Shown: positions 22,383-31,867, counted from the stretch's first letter. The stretch is DNA of 64,000 nt from Herbiconiux sp. VKM Ac-1786 (GCF_015350805.1 NZ_JADKSG010000001.1:558001-622000); one strand, 5' to 3'. A program made the numbers and translations. Notes: generated by a model not told the origin, from the letters alone.

Positions 22383-25300
22383 TCAGATGTCGTCGATGGA
22401 CGACGACTCGAAGCGGCTGGAGATGTTGATGCCGAGCTCTTCCGCCGCGCGGAACACCTCGTCGTCGGTGTCGCGGAGGCTGACCGCCGTGCCGTCGGCC
22501 GAGAGCACCTCGACGTTCAGGCACAGGGACTGCATCTCCTTGATGAGCACCTTGAAGGACTCGGGGATGCCGGGCTCCTGGATGTTCTCGCCCTTGACGA
22601 TCGCCTCGTAGACCTTCACGCGGCCGAGGATGTCGTCGGACTTGATCGTCAGGAGCTCCTGCAGCGCGTACGCGGCACCGTAGGCCTCGAGGGCCCACAC
22701 CTCCATCTCACCGAAGCGCTGGCCACCGAACTGCGCCTTACCACCCAGCGGCTGCTGCGTGATCATCGAGTACGGGCCGGTCGAACGAGCGTGGATCTTG
22801 TCGTCGACGAGGTGGTGCAGCTTCAGGATGTACATGTAGCCGACCGAGACGGGCTCCGGGTACGGCTCGCCGGAGCGGCCGTCGAACAGACGGGTCTTTC
22901 CGGAGGAGCCGATCAGGCGCTCGCCGTCGCGAGTGGGGGTCGTCGAGTCGAGCAGACCCGCGATCTCCTCCTCGGAGGCGCCGTCGAACACGGGGGTCGC
23001 GACCTTCGTGCCGGGAGCAGCGGAACGCGCCTGCTCGGGCAGGTTCGCGGCCCACTTCGGCTTGCCGTCGACCTCCCAGCCCTGCTTGGCGATCCACCCG
23101 AGGTGGGTCTCCAGCACCTGGCCGAAGTTCATTCGGCCCGGGATGCCCATCGGGTTCAGGACGATGTCGACCGGAGTGCCGTCGGCGAGGAACGGCATGT
23201 CCTCCACCGGCAGGATCTTCGAGATGACGCCCTTGTTGCCGTGACGGCCGGCGAGCTTGTCACCCGCGGTGATCTTGCGCTTCTGGGCGATGTAGACCAC
23301 GACGCGCTGGTTGACGCCCGAGCCGAGCTCGTCGTCGTTCTCGGCCGAGAACTCCTTGACGGCGATGATCGTGCCCTCTTCACCGTGAGGCACCTTGAGG
23401 CTCGTGTCGCGGACCTCGCGGGACTTCTCGTTGAAGATGGCGCGCAGCAGGCGCTCCTCGGCGGAGAGCTCGGTCTCGCCCTTGGGCGTGACCTTGCCGA
23501 CGAGGATGTCGCCGGGGCGGACCTCGGCACCGATGCGGATGATTCCGCGCTCGTCGAGGTCGGCCAGCAGCTCCGGGCTGACGTTGGGGAGGTCACGGGT
23601 GATCTCCTCCTTGCCGAGCTTGGTGTCGCGGGCGTCGACCTCGTACTCCTCGATGTGGATCGACGAGAGCACGTCGTCCTTCACCAGGTTCTGGCTCAGG
23701 ATGATGGCGTCCTCGAAGTTGTGACCCTCCCACGGCATGAACGCCACGAGCAGGTTCTTGCCGAGCGCCAGCTCACCGTTCTCGGTGGCCGGGCCATCCG
23801 CGATGACCTGACCGACCTCGACGCGCTCACCCTCGGAGACGATGACGCGGTGGTTGTACGACGTGCCCTGGTTCGAGCGGTCGAACTTGCGCAGGTAGTA
23901 GGTGTCGGTGCCACCGTCGTCGAGCTGGACGGTGACGGCGTCGGCCGACACCTCCTGCACGACACCGGCGTTCGACGTGGTGACCACGTCGCCGGCGTCG
24001 ATGGCCGCGAAGCCCTCCATACCGGTTCCGACCAGCGGCGACTCCGAACGGAGAAGCGGCACGGCCTGGCGCTGCATGTTCGCACCCATGAGGGCGCGGT
24101 TCGCGTCGTCGTGCTCGAGGAAGGGGATCAGCGAGGTCGCGACCGACACCATCTGGCGCGGCGAGACGTCCATGTAGCCGATGTCCTCCTGCGGGAACAG
24201 GTCGACCTCTCCACCCTTCTTACGGGCGAGCACGCGGGCCTCGGCGAACTTCGCATCGGCCGTCAGCGGCGCGTTGGCCTGGGCGACGATGTACTCGTCC
24301 TCCTCCGACGCGGTGAGGTAGTCGATGGTGGCCGTGACCACGCCGTCGACGACGCGACGGTACGGGGTCTCGATGAAACCGAACGAGTTGATGCGGGCGA
24401 ACGACGCCAGCGAGCCGATCAGGCCGATGTTCGGGCCTTCCGGGGTCTCGATGGGGCACATGCGGCCGTAGTGGCTCGGGTGCACGTCGCGCACCTCGAC
24501 ACCGGCGCGCTCACGGCTCAGACCACCCGGGCCCAGGGCGCTCAGGCGGCGCTTGTGGGTCAGGCCCGCGAGCGGGTTGTTCTGGTCCATGAACTGCGAG
24601 AGCTGCGAGGTTCCGAAGAACTCCTTGATCGCGGCGACGACGGGGCGCACGTTGATCAGGGTCTGCGGGGTGATCGCCTCGATGTCCTGCGTGGTCATGC
24701 GCTCGCGGACGACGCGCTCCATGCGGGACAGTCCGGTGCGGACCTGGTTCTGGATGAGCTCGCCGACGGCGCGGATGCGACGGTTGCCGAAGTGGTCGAT
24801 GTCGTCCACGTCGAGACGGATGTCGACCGGCTTGCTGTCGCGCACACCGGGGAGGGTGGTGCGGTTGTCGTGCAGGGCCACCAGGTACTTGATCGTCGCG
24901 ATGATGTCCTGCGTGGTGAGCACGGAGTCGGACAGCGGCGCGTCGATGCCGAGCTTGCGGTTGATCTTGTAACGACCGACCTTCGCCAGGTCGTAGCGCT
25001 TGGAGTTGAAGTAGAAGTTGTCGAGCAGCGCACGCGCGGCCTCGGCGGCGACCTGCTCGCCCGGGCGCAGCTTGCGGTAGATGTCCTTCAGGGCCTCTTC
25101 CTTGGTGAGGATCGAGTCCTTCTCCAGGGTGGCCTCGATCGACGAGTAGCCCTTGAACTCCTCGAGGATCTCCTCGGAGGTCAGGCCGAGGGCCTTCAGG
25201 AACACGGTGACCGACTGCTTGCGCTTGCGGTCGATGCGCACGCCGACCTGGTCGCGCTTGTCGATCTCGAACTCGAGCCAGGCACCGCGGCTCGGGATGA

Positions 25301-25871
25301 CGCGGGCCGAGTAGATGTCCTTGTCGGAGGTCTTCTCGGGGGTGCGCTCGAAGTACACGCCGGGGCTGCGGACGAGCTGCGACACGACGACGCGCTCGGT
25401 GCCGTTGATGATGAACGTGCCGCGCTCGGTCATGAGCGGGAAGTCGCCCATGAAGACGGTCTGCGTCTTGATCTCACCGGTCTGGTGGTTCATGAACTCG
25501 GCCTCGACGTACAGCGGGGCGGCGTAGGTCTTGCCGCGCTCCTTGCACTCGTCGATGGTGTACTTCTCGGGCTCGAGGAACGGGCTCGTGAAGCTGAGCT
25601 GCATGGTCTCACCGAGGTCTTCGATGGGAGAGATCTCCTCGAAGATCTCCTCGAGGCCCGAGCGGCCGGGCAGGTCTTGCCGGCCGGCCTCCTTGGCCTC
25701 CGCGACGCGTGCCTTCCACACGTCGTTGCCGACCAGCCAGTCGAAGCTCTCGGTCTGCAGGGCGAGCAGGTCGGGAACGGTCAGGGTGTCGGTGATCTTG
25801 GCGAACGAGAGCCGCGATGCGGCCCGGCCGTTCTTGGGTGAAGTGGTGGTTGCGTTGCGCGCAGCAGCCAA
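22383..25871 (-). CDS. rpoB: RNA polymerase beta subunit
   Basis: 1162 residues. The rifampicin-resistance region around residue 420-450 ([40 protein letters not shown]) has the wild-type, sensitive residues. [20 protein letters not shown] and the C-terminal [20 protein letters not shown] are canonical. The start is a TTG codon ([10 protein letters not shown]), fixed by GGAGG eight bases upstream; an ATG does not occur nearby in frame. The leader from the promoter at 26065-26093 is about 187 bases. Confidence 0.99.
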   Translation of the reverse strand: MAAARNATTTSPKNGRAASRLSFAKITDTLTVPDLLALQTESFDWLVGNDVWKARVAEAKEAGRQDLPGRSGLEEIFEEISPIEDLGETMQLSFTSPFLEPEKYTIDECKERGKTYAAPLYVEAEFMNHQTGEIKTQTVFMGDFPLMTERGTFIINGTERVVVSQLVRSPGVYFERTPEKTSDKDIYSARVIPSRGAWLEFEIDKRDQVGVRIDRKRKQSVTVFLKALGLTSEEILEEFKGYSSIEATLEKDSILTKEEALKDIYRKLRPGEQVAAEAARALLDNFYFNSKRYDLAKVGRYKINRKLGIDAPLSDSVLTTQDIIATIKYLVALHDNRTTLPGVRDSKPVDIRLDVDDIDHFGNRRIRAVGELIQNQVRTGLSRMERVVRERMTTQDIEAITPQTLINVRPVVAAIKEFFGTSQLSQFMDQNNPLAGLTHKRRLSALGPGGLSRERAGVEVRDVHPSHYGRMCPIETPEGPNIGLIGSLASFARINSFGFIETPYRRVVDGVVTATIDYLTASEEDEYIVAQANAPLTADAKFAEARVLARKKGGEVDLFPQEDIGYMDVSPRQMVSVATSLIPFLEHDDANRALMGANMQRQAVPLLRSESPLVGTGMEGFAAIDAGDVVTTSNAGVVQEVSADAVTVQLDDGGTDTYYLRKFDRSNQGTSYNHRVIVSEGERVEVGQVIADGPATENGELALGKNLLVAFMPWEGHNFEDAIILSQNLVKDDVLSSIHIEEYEVDARDTKLGKEEITRDLPNVSPELLADLDERGIIRIGAEVRPGDILVGKVTPKGETELSAEERLLRAIFNEKSREVRDTSLKVPHGEEGTIIAVKEFSAENDDELGSGVNQRVVVYIAQKRKITAGDKLAGRHGNKGVISKILPVEDMPFLADGTPVDIVLNPMGIPGRMNFGQVLETHLGWIAKQGWEVDGKPKWAANLPEQARSAAPGTKVATPVFDGASEEEIAGLLDSTTPTRDGERLIGSSGKTRLFDGRSGEPYPEPVSVGYMYILKLHHLVDDKIHARSTGPYSMITQQPLGGKAQFGGQRFGEMEVWALEAYGAAYALQELLTIKSDDILGRVKVYEAIVKGENIQEPGIPESFKVLIKEMQSLCLNVEVLSADGTAVSLRDTDDEVFRAAEELGINISSRFESSSIDDI

Positions 25872-26064
25872 GGAAATAACCTCCGTGGACCCCGTCGGGC
25901 CCTTGCGTTACTTACGGTCGATGTGGTGTCGAGAACTCCCGAGATATGGTCCGAACCCGCCATCTGGTTCTAGAGTGTTGCTGCACGGGACGATTCGAAG
26001 ACCGTCACCAGGCAGCTGCCGACCACAATATGAAGGCATGAGTGTTCTGGGAGCGCAAAGAACC

Positions 26065-26093
26065 ACAATAGGCGCTTTCGACACGCCTGTCCA
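26065..26093 (-). promoter_or_regulatory. rpoBC promoter
   Basis: On the minus strand TGGACA, 17 bp, TATTGT; -35 matches 5 of 6, -10 matches 4 of 6. The -10 lies in TATTGTGGT, which is repeated 40 bp downstream (26022-26030). The -35 is only 9 bp from the -35 of the oppositely oriented promoter at 26103-26131. Confidence 0.65.
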
Positions 26094-26102
26094 GTCGAAT
26101 TC

Positions 26103-26131
26103 TTGACCAGTTTGGGTTTCTCAGGTATAAC
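26103..26131 (+). promoter_or_regulatory. promoter of the spermidine-synthase-like gene, near-consensus
   Basis: TTGACC, 17 bp, TATAAC, five of six matches in each hexamer. The expected transcription start is about 26138, which is inside the assigned GTG start codon region (26134). Confidence 0.75.
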
Positions 26132-26133
26132 GC

Positions 26134-27009
26134 GTGAAAGATCGAGAGATTCCCCGCGCCCGGCTGGCCGACGGCCTGCTGGCGACGCTCGAGGAGGACC
26201 GGTTCCGGCCCGGCTCGCAGGTGCTGATCGTCGACGGCACGCCGCAGTCGCACGTCGACCTCGACGACCCGCGCTACCTCTCCTTCGAGTACGTGCGCCG
26301 CATCGGTCACGGCATCGACCTGGTGGCGGCCCCCGGTGCTCCCATCACGGCGGTGCACCTGGGCGGCGGCGCCTTCACGCTCCCCCGCTACGTCGAGGCG
26401 ACGCGACCGGGCTCGCGCCAGCAGGTCGTCGAGATCGACAGCGAGCTCGTGGGATTCGTGCGGGAGCACCTCCCCCTGCCGAAGGGGGCGAGCATCCGCG
26501 TTCGTCACGGCGACGCCCGCGCGGTGCTCGAGAAGCTGCCGCCCGGGCTGCGCGGCACGGCCGACGTGGTGGTCGTCGACGTCTTCGCCGGGGCGCGCAC
26601 ACCGGCGCACGTGACCAGCGTCGAGTTCTACAGTGCGGTCGCGGCGGTGCTCTCCCCCACGGGCCTCGTGGCCGTGAACGTCGCCGACGGGGCCGGGCTC
26701 GCGTTCGCGCGCAGCCAGGCCGCGACCCTCGGGCAGGTGTTCGCCGACGTCGCGATCGTGGCCGATCCGCAGATGCTGAAGGCGCGCCGGTTCGGCAACG
26801 TCGTCGCGTTCGCCTCGAACTCCCCTCTGCCCTTCGAGCGGATGCCGCGGTTGGTGGCGAGCGATCCGGTGCCCGCGAAGATGGTCACCGGCAGCGAGCT
26901 GCGGCAGTTCACCGCCGGGGCCGCCGTGGCCACCGACCAGACCGCGGTGAAGTCGCCGGCGCCGGCTCGGAGCATTTTCCAGGTCGACCGGAAGAGGATG
27001 GACGACTAG
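26134..27009 (+). CDS. spermidine synthase-like methyltransferase-fold protein
   Basis: 291 residues of the polyamine-synthase (spermidine synthase-like) Rossmann fold. Visible: a beta-strand N-terminal part with VLIVDGTPQSHVDLDDPRYL and LSFEYVRRIGHGIDLVA; cofactor-loop VHLGGGAFTLPRYVEATRPG; acidic strand end VEIDSELVGFVREHL; and VVVVDVFAGARTPAHVTSVE. The classical catalytic DxxK/Asp pair of true spermidine synthases is not obvious, so the reaction is uncertain; actinobacterial members of this group are often annotated only as fused-MFS/spermidine synthase or methyltransferase. The GTG at 26134 lacks a Shine-Dalgarno sequence and lies only two bases after the -10 hexamer, so the real start may be downstream. 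Confidence 0.75.
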   Translation: MKDREIPRARLADGLLATLEEDRFRPGSQVLIVDGTPQSHVDLDDPRYLSFEYVRRIGHGIDLVAAPGAPITAVHLGGGAFTLPRYVEATRPGSRQQVVEIDSELVGFVREHLPLPKGASIRVRHGDARAVLEKLPPGLRGTADVVVVDVFAGARTPAHVTSVEFYSAVAAVLSPTGLVAVNVADGAGLAFARSQAATLGQVFADVAIVADPQMLKARRFGNVVAFASNSPLPFERMPRLVASDPVPAKMVTGSELRQFTAGAAVATDQTAVKSPAPARSIFQVDRKRMDD

Positions 27010-27021
27010 AGGGAGGTCGTC

Positions 27022-28227
27022 ATGACCCGATCGAAGTCGTTCTCGAGTGCCGGCGCAGGGACCGGCGCGTTGGCGCTGGCCGTGGTGGTGCTGGCCGGAT
27101 GCTCGGCGGAGCCCTCGGTGACACGGGGGCCGACCGCGGCGTCGACGGCGATGCCGTCCGCGTCGCCCTCGGGCTCAGACACTCTGTCTCCTTCTCCTTC
27201 TGCTCCTCCTTCCTCTCCGGCCCCTCCGGCCCCGGTCGAGGACCTCGGGCCTCTCGTGCCGTCGGGTTCTCCGACGGTGGTGGCGTCGGGGCTGCCGGCC
27301 CCGTGGTCGATCGCGACGCTCGGCGACGGGTCGCTGTTCGTGTCGGAGCGGGACACGGGGGCCGTGGTGGAGATCGTGGACGGGGCGGCCGTGCCCGTGA
27401 CCACCGTGCCCGGGGTGTCGGCACTCGGCGAGGGAGGGCTGCTCGGCATCACGACGTCGGAGGGGGCATCCGGAACCTGGCTCTACGCGATGTTCACCGG
27501 GGTCGACGACAACCGGGTGGTGCGGATGCCGCTGTCGGGCGCACCCGGCGCGCGGTCGGCGGGCGCCGTCACCGAGGTGCTCACCGGGCTGCCCAAGGCG
27601 TCGAACCACAACGGCGGGCGGATCAAGTTCGGGCCGGACGGGATGCTCTACGTGACCGCGGGAGACGCGAGCGACGGGGCGAACGCACAGACGCTGGACT
27701 CTCTGGGCGGGAAGATCCTGCGGGTGACGGCCGAAGGAGCGGTGCCGTCGGACAACCCGTTCCCGGGGTCGCCGGTGTGGTCGCTCGGGCACCGGAACCC
27801 GCAGGGGATCGCGTGGGCGGCCGACGGGACCATGTGGGCGGCGGAGTTCGGGCAGAACACCTGGGACGAGATCAACCGGATCACGCCGGGCGCCAACTAC
27901 GGATGGCCTCTCTCCGAGGGGGTCGCGGGCGCAGCGGGTCTGGTGGATCCGGTGCAGCAGTGGACGACGGACGACGCCAGCCCCTCGGGGATCGCGGTCG
28001 TCGGGGACACCGTGTTCATGGCGGGGCTCGGCGGGGAGCGGCTGTGGAGCATCCGCTTCGACGGGTCGGCGCAGGAGCACTACACGGGGCAGTTCGGGCG
28101 GATCCGCGACGTGGTGCGGGGGCCGGGGTCGACGCTGTACCTGCTGACGAACAACACGGACGGGCGCGGGGAGCCCCGGGCGGGGGACGACGTGCTGTAT
28201 CGGGTGGAGCTGGTTCCGGCGGGGTGA
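27022..28227 (+). CDS. PQQ-dependent sugar dehydrogenase-like lipoprotein (glucose/sorbosone dehydrogenase family)
   Basis: 401 residues. A lipoprotein signal (MTRSKSFSSAGAG..., lipobox LAGC with Cys27) and a Ser/Pro/Thr-rich linker to about residue 75 lead to a six-bladed beta-propeller of the soluble glucose dehydrogenase/sorbosone dehydrogenase family. Key stretches are GLPAPWSIATLGDGSLFVSE, SNHNGGRIKFGPDGMLYVTA (family HNGG), VWSLGHRNPQGIAWAADGT and NTWDEINRITPGANYGWPL. Whether it still binds PQQ cannot be judged. It starts 12 bp after the previous gene with GGGAGG five bases before ATG, so the two are likely one operon. Confidence 0.87.
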   Translation: MTRSKSFSSAGAGTGALALAVVVLAGCSAEPSVTRGPTAASTAMPSASPSGSDTLSPSPSAPPSSPAPPAPVEDLGPLVPSGSPTVVASGLPAPWSIATLGDGSLFVSERDTGAVVEIVDGAAVPVTTVPGVSALGEGGLLGITTSEGASGTWLYAMFTGVDDNRVVRMPLSGAPGARSAGAVTEVLTGLPKASNHNGGRIKFGPDGMLYVTAGDASDGANAQTLDSLGGKILRVTAEGAVPSDNPFPGSPVWSLGHRNPQGIAWAADGTMWAAEFGQNTWDEINRITPGANYGWPLSEGVAGAAGLVDPVQQWTTDDASPSGIAVVGDTVFMAGLGGERLWSIRFDGSAQEHYTGQFGRIRDVVRGPGSTLYLLTNNTDGRGEPRAGDDVLYRVELVPAG

Positions 28228-28354
28228 TCGTGTTCGCCGGTGCTCGCTCGGTGTTCGCCGGTGTCGCGACCGGGGATGTCCCTCGTCCTGGGTACGCTTG
28301 TCGAGGGATCTCGAGCACCAGGAGCACGAACTGAGCATCATCACGGGTTACGAC

Positions 28355-28843
28355 ATGACCACCTTGCGCGAGAAGGTCGACGTGCAGGCCGCGACGGAGC
28401 GCCTGAACGAGCTCGGCCTGCTGCGCAGCCTCAGCGCGCTCAACGAGAAGGTCGTGCTGCTGCGTCTGCTCGGCAAGCTCGACGACGCCTTCGTGATCGC
28501 GAACGAGGCGGTTCGCCAGGCGCGCTTCTCGGGCGACCGGGAGATGGCGCTCGGTGCGCGCATCCGTCGGGCGCAGGTGCAGCAGTACCAGGGCAAGTAC
28601 CCGGCGGCGCTGCAGGAGCTCGGGCTCTGCGTCGAGGAGGCGCAGACGCATGAGTGGGGTGCCCTCGAGGCGATCGCGACGCTCAGCCGTGGCAAGGTGC
28701 ACTTCGAGACGAAGGACTTCGACGCGGCCCTCGTGGACTTCAAGGCGGCCGTGTTCCTGATGGAGCGGCAGGGCGCCTCGATCGACCAGCTGGAGAGCGC
28801 CCTCGTGGCGGTCGCCGTGACCGAGTCGCTGCTCGCGGCATAA
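28355..28843 (+). CDS. TPR-repeat cytoplasmic protein
   Basis: 162 residues, all alpha-helical, with at least three tetratricopeptide-like repeats (VVLLRLLGKLDDAFVIANEA; RRAQVQQYQGKYPAALQELG; SRGKVHFETKDFDAALVDFK). Such repeats mediate protein contacts; the partner is unknown. I placed the start at the ATG giving MTTLREKVDVQAATERLNEL because a TACGCT -10-like element at 28293-28298 would put transcription after the alternative TTG at 28298. No Shine-Dalgarno sequence is evident for either. It is 7 bp upstream of the SprT-like gene. Confidence 0.7.
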   Translation: MTTLREKVDVQAATERLNELGLLRSLSALNEKVVLLRLLGKLDDAFVIANEAVRQARFSGDREMALGARIRRAQVQQYQGKYPAALQELGLCVEEAQTHEWGALEAIATLSRGKVHFETKDFDAALVDFKAAVFLMERQGASIDQLESALVAVAVTESLLAA

Positions 28844-28850
28844 TCTCCGC

Positions 28851-29339
28851 ATGGCCGAACTCTCGCGCGTCACGACCTGGGCGAACGCCCTGATCAGGAT
28901 GCACCTCGACCCCGCGGTCTGGAGCTTCGGCTTCGACAACGCCAAGACGCGGGCGGGGCAGTGCAACTACACGGCGCACCGCATCACGGTGTCGCGGTAC
29001 CTGGCGGCCCGGTACGACGACGACGAGATCCACCAGATCCTGCTGCACGAGGTGGCGCACGCCCTGGCCGGGGCGGCTGCGGCGCACGGGCCGTCGTGGG
29101 TGTCCATCGCCCGGTCCATCGGCTACGAGGGGTCGCGGCTGCACGACGGCACGCGGGCCGACGAGCTGGCGCCCTGGGTCGGCGTCTGCCCGGCGGGCCA
29201 CTCCTTCTACCGGCACCGGAAGCCGGCGGCGCGGCTCTCGTGCAGCCTCTGCGCCCGCGGGTTCTCGCCGGCGCACCTGATCGCCTGGACCCGCCGCGAC
29301 GTCACGGCGGCCCGCCGCGCGACCCCCCGCTCGGCCTAG
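28851..29339 (+). CDS. SprT-like zinc metallopeptidase-domain protein
   Basis: 162 residues. The SprT-like signature HEVAH (residues 66-70) lies in QILLHEVAHALAGAAAAHGP, giving two zinc-ligand His and the catalytic Glu, and a C-terminal zinc-ribbon-like part has CPAGH and CSLC. This is the architecture of SprT/Spartan-related proteins, some of which digest DNA-protein crosslinks; the role in actinobacteria is not established. The final 20 residues are Arg-rich. Likely co-transcribed with the TPR gene. Confidence 0.82.
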   Translation: MAELSRVTTWANALIRMHLDPAVWSFGFDNAKTRAGQCNYTAHRITVSRYLAARYDDDEIHQILLHEVAHALAGAAAAHGPSWVSIARSIGYEGSRLHDGTRADELAPWVGVCPAGHSFYRHRKPAARLSCSLCARGFSPAHLIAWTRRDVTAARRATPRSA

Positions 29340-29345
29340 TCGGCT

Positions 29346-30347
29346 CTAGCCGTTGCCGAGGGTCTGGCGGGCGAGGTCGCTGTACCAGAGGGAGCCGTAG
29401 GACGTCACGCCGAGATGTTCGGGCTGCGACCCCGCGAACGGAGGCTTCGAGAACGAGACGTTGCCCCAGAGGTCGACGCGGCCGAGGCCCCTCTCGCCGT
29501 CGGTGAAGGCGAGGTCGACGTCGTCGGCTGAGACGAGGTGGCGGGGAACCACCGGGCTGAACGACGGTGACGGGATGGTGATGCGCTTCGTGACGGTGCC
29601 GTCGGTCGCGACCTTCACGACGGTGTCGATGCCGCCGACCCAGACGCCGCCCGAGGCGGCCGCGGTCAGGCCGGTGAAACCGCTGACGCCGACCGGAATG
29701 ATGTCGAGGGCGCCCGTCACCGGGTCGTAGGCCCCGAGGGAGCCGTAGCCGTCGCGGGTGTACCAGAGCCGGCCGTCGTCGGCCGCAGCGATGCCGTAGA
29801 CGCCAGCACCGGCCGGGTCGGGCACTCGGGTGATGGTGCCGTCGAGCGCGATGCGGCCGATGCCGCCGTTCGACGGGTCGCCGAACCAGAGGGCGCCGTC
29901 GGGACCGTTCGTCAGCGACGTCGCCATGTCGAAGGCGCCGCCGAGCGGATACTCCGTCACGTCTCCCGTCGCCGGGTCGAGCCGCCCGATGCCGGCGTTC
30001 AGGAAGTCGCCGAACCAGATCGTGCCGTCGCTCGCCGCCGCCAGATCGGAGATGCCGGGCGCGAGGGCGCCCAGGCGGAAGTGCTCGACCATTGCGGGCG
30101 CGGCGGCCGGCACCTTCACGATCTCGTTCTCGAGCGTGTCGGCGTACCAGACGATGTCCCCGGGCGCCACGACCAGCGGCCCGGGACTGCCGCCCGCGGT
30201 CGCCGCCCCGTACTCGTGCCACGTCGCGTAGTCCCGCGGCGGCAGCTCCCACGCCCCGGCCGGCCCGGTGGCCGTTGCGATCGGCGCCGCGAGTGCAGCG
30301 AGGACGGCGGCGAACGCGACGGTGCGTCGGCGGATGGAGATGGACAT
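29346..30347 (-). CDS. secreted beta-propeller protein, virginiamycin B lyase-like fold (paralogue A)
   Basis: 333 residues. A Sec-type signal (SISIRRRTVAFAAVLAALAA, cleavage expected after GPAGA) precedes about six repeated propeller blades: VWYADTLENEIVKVPA, IWFGDFLNAGIGRLDPATGD, LWFGDPSNGGIGRIALDGTI, LWYTRDGYGSLGAYDPVTGA, VWVGGIDTVVKVATDGTV and LWYSDLARQTLG. This is the Vgb/streptogramin-lyase blade pattern (hydrophobic-W-aromatic, then G-x-hydrophobic-DP), but the catalytic His of virginiamycin B lyase is not evident, so a binding or unknown enzymatic role is likelier. GAGGAG stands 4-5 bases before the ATG. Paralogue at 30821-31867. Confidence 0.8.
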   Translation of the reverse strand: MSISIRRRTVAFAAVLAALAAPIATATGPAGAWELPPRDYATWHEYGAATAGGSPGPLVVAPGDIVWYADTLENEIVKVPAAAPAMVEHFRLGALAPGISDLAAASDGTIWFGDFLNAGIGRLDPATGDVTEYPLGGAFDMATSLTNGPDGALWFGDPSNGGIGRIALDGTITRVPDPAGAGVYGIAAADDGRLWYTRDGYGSLGAYDPVTGALDIIPVGVSGFTGLTAAASGGVWVGGIDTVVKVATDGTVTKRITIPSPSFSPVVPRHLVSADDVDLAFTDGERGLGRVDLWGNVSFSKPPFAGSQPEHLGVTSYGSLWYSDLARQTLGNG

Positions 30348-30358
30348 GGGGCTCCTCG

Positions 30359-30398
30359 GATCGGTCGGCGCCGGGGTGGGCGTCGACCGATCACGCTA
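30359..30398 (-). promoter_or_regulatory. inverted repeat and -10 element in the leader of beta-propeller gene A
   Basis: GATCGGTCGGCGCC (30359-30372), 6 bases, GGCGTCGACCGATC (30379-30392): 14-bp arms with one mismatch. On the minus strand a TAGCGT -10 element (30393-30398) touches it, so the repeat would cover the transcription start and end just before the GAGGAG ribosome binding site. This position fits an operator or a leader hairpin. Confidence 0.6.
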
Positions 30399-30461
30399 AG
30401 GGAGGAGTGCCGCGGAGCATCCTGAGCAGTTTCTGCTCAACGATGCGGACAGAAGGCCGGG

Positions 30462-30764
30462 TCAGTCGGTGACCTGGACTTCCTTCCAGAAGGCGACGTA
30501 GTCGGAGAAGTCCTTGCCGACGCGGTCGAAGGCGCCCTCGTAGGGGTGCGGGTAGCTCCAGGCGCGATCCTTCAGGAGCTCGTCGCCGTTTTTCACGCTG
30601 AAGTACTGGCACTCGCCCTTCCAGGGGCAGGTGTAGGGCGTCGGGCTCTTCTCGAGGTACTGCGAGTTGACGCTCGCGGGCGGGAAGTACCAGTTGCCCT
30701 CGATGGCGATCAGGTCGTCTTTCGGGGCTTCGGCGATGACGGTGCCGTTCAGGACAGCTTTCAT
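30462..30764 (-). CDS. DUF427 domain protein
   Basis: 100 residues, MKAVLNGTVIAEAPKDDLIA, the conserved GNWYFPPASVNSQYLEKSPT, TPYTCPWKGECQYFSV and RAWSYPHPYEGAFDRVGKDF. This is a full DUF427 domain, a small beta-barrel-like domain of unknown function; the Cys in CPWKGEC and the YFP motif are conserved in the family. GGAGG five bases before the ATG and a TAGCGT -10 at 30786-30791 give it its own short transcript. It lies between the two beta-propeller genes. Confidence 0.88.
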   Translation of the reverse strand: MKAVLNGTVIAEAPKDDLIAIEGNWYFPPASVNSQYLEKSPTPYTCPWKGECQYFSVKNGDELLKDRAWSYPHPYEGAFDRVGKDFSDYVAFWKEVQVTD

Positions 30765-30785
30765 GTGACCTCCAATGTCGATCTC

Positions 30786-30791
30786 ACGCTA
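30786..30791 (-). promoter_or_regulatory. -10 element (TAGCGT) for the DUF427 gene
   Basis: Minus-strand TAGCGT about 22 bases before the ATG at 30764, leaving room for the GGAGG site. The same hexamer occurs before beta-propeller gene A and before the fructosamine kinase gene. -35 not clear. Confidence 0.4.
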
Positions 30792-30820
30792 CGCCTTCGC
30801 GCCGGCGTCCAGGCGGATCG

Positions 30821-31867
30821 TCAGGTCCAGAGCAGGCTGTGCGAGCGGAAGTCGTTGAGCCAGAGATGACCCTGCCCGTCGACGGCGATCTCGGTTCGGA
30901 AGCCCGACAGCGGATCGATGTGCACCGATCCGCTCTCGCTCACGGTCGCGTACCCGTAGTTCGCGTCGATGAAGAGGAGTTCGGTGTCGGCGTCGCCGGC
31001 GATCTCACCGCCGACCATGTCGAGCGGCCGCACGGGCGAGGTGCCCGGTGCGGTGACGTCGTGCACCTCGACCGTGCCGTCGGGATGGATCCGGGTCAGT
31101 TCGTCGTCTCCGCTCAGCCAGACGGAGCCGCTCGCCCCCACGGCCAGCTCGACGCCGGATGCGGCACCGACGCGCAGATCGGAGAAGACCCCCGAGATCG
31201 GGTCGATTGCGCCCACCCGGTCGGAACCGCTGCGTGAGTACCAGATCCGCCCGTCCGGGCCGGCCACCATCGCGAAGATCTGAGCTCCGCGCGGCTCGCG
31301 GTGGATGGTCATTAAGCCGGCCGGGTCGACGCGCACCAGCGTGGCGCCGTAGGGGTCGCTCATCCAGATGTTCCCGTCGGCCCCGATCACCATCGTCCTC
31401 GGGGCGCCCGAGAGCCCGGTCAGCGGCTGCGAGGTGATGGAACCGGTGGCGGGGTCGAGCCGGTTGAGCGTCTTGGCGATGTCGTCGGCGAACCAGAGCG
31501 AGCCGTCGGGTGCGCCCACCATCGCCGTCACCCAGCTGCGGCCGGCGATCGGGAACGGGGTCTGCACGTGGGTGCGCTGGTCGACGCGCACGAGGGAGTG
31601 CGGCGTGGTGTCGTCGACGTACCAGAGGTCGCCCGCCGCGTCGGTGGTGAGCACGTCGGCGCCGCCCGACGGCCCGACGAGCTCGAGGTCGTGCCAGAGG
31701 GAGATCGCCATCGGCGGCAGGTCGAGGGCCTCGGCCGGCGAGGCGGCACCCACCCCTGCGCCGACACCGGGCGCGATGAGCGCGAGGGCGAGCGCTCCGA
31801 CCGTGAGAGACAGCCGGCGTCGTCGTGCCGGGGCGTGGGACGTGCGGGCTCGGGCGATTTCGGACAT
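30821..31867 (-). CDS. secreted beta-propeller protein, virginiamycin B lyase-like fold (paralogue B)
   Basis: 348 residues from the ATG at 31867 (GGGAGAACC just upstream); a more distal in-frame start at 31906 adds 13 residues without homology. Signal peptide with a four-Arg n-region (ARRRRLSLTVGALALALIAP, cleavage expected after SPAEA), possibly Tat-compatible. The mature N-terminus LDLPPMAISLWHDLELVG parallels WELPPRDYATWHEYG of the neighbour at 29346-30347. Blades: LWYVDDTTPHSLVRVDQRT, LWFADDIAKTLNRLDPATGS, IWMSDPYGATLVRVDPAGL, IWYSRSGSDRVGAIDPISG, VWLSGDDELTRIHPDGTV, LWLNDFRSHSLLWT. Ligand or enzyme activity unknown. Confidence 0.8.
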   Translation of the reverse strand: MSEIARARTSHAPARRRRLSLTVGALALALIAPGVGAGVGAASPAEALDLPPMAISLWHDLELVGPSGGADVLTTDAAGDLWYVDDTTPHSLVRVDQRTHVQTPFPIAGRSWVTAMVGAPDGSLWFADDIAKTLNRLDPATGSITSQPLTGLSGAPRTMVIGADGNIWMSDPYGATLVRVDPAGLMTIHREPRGAQIFAMVAGPDGRIWYSRSGSDRVGAIDPISGVFSDLRVGAASGVELAVGASGSVWLSGDDELTRIHPDGTVEVHDVTAPGTSPVRPLDMVGGEIAGDADTELLFIDANYGYATVSESGSVHIDPLSGFRTEIAVDGQGHLWLNDFRSHSLLWT

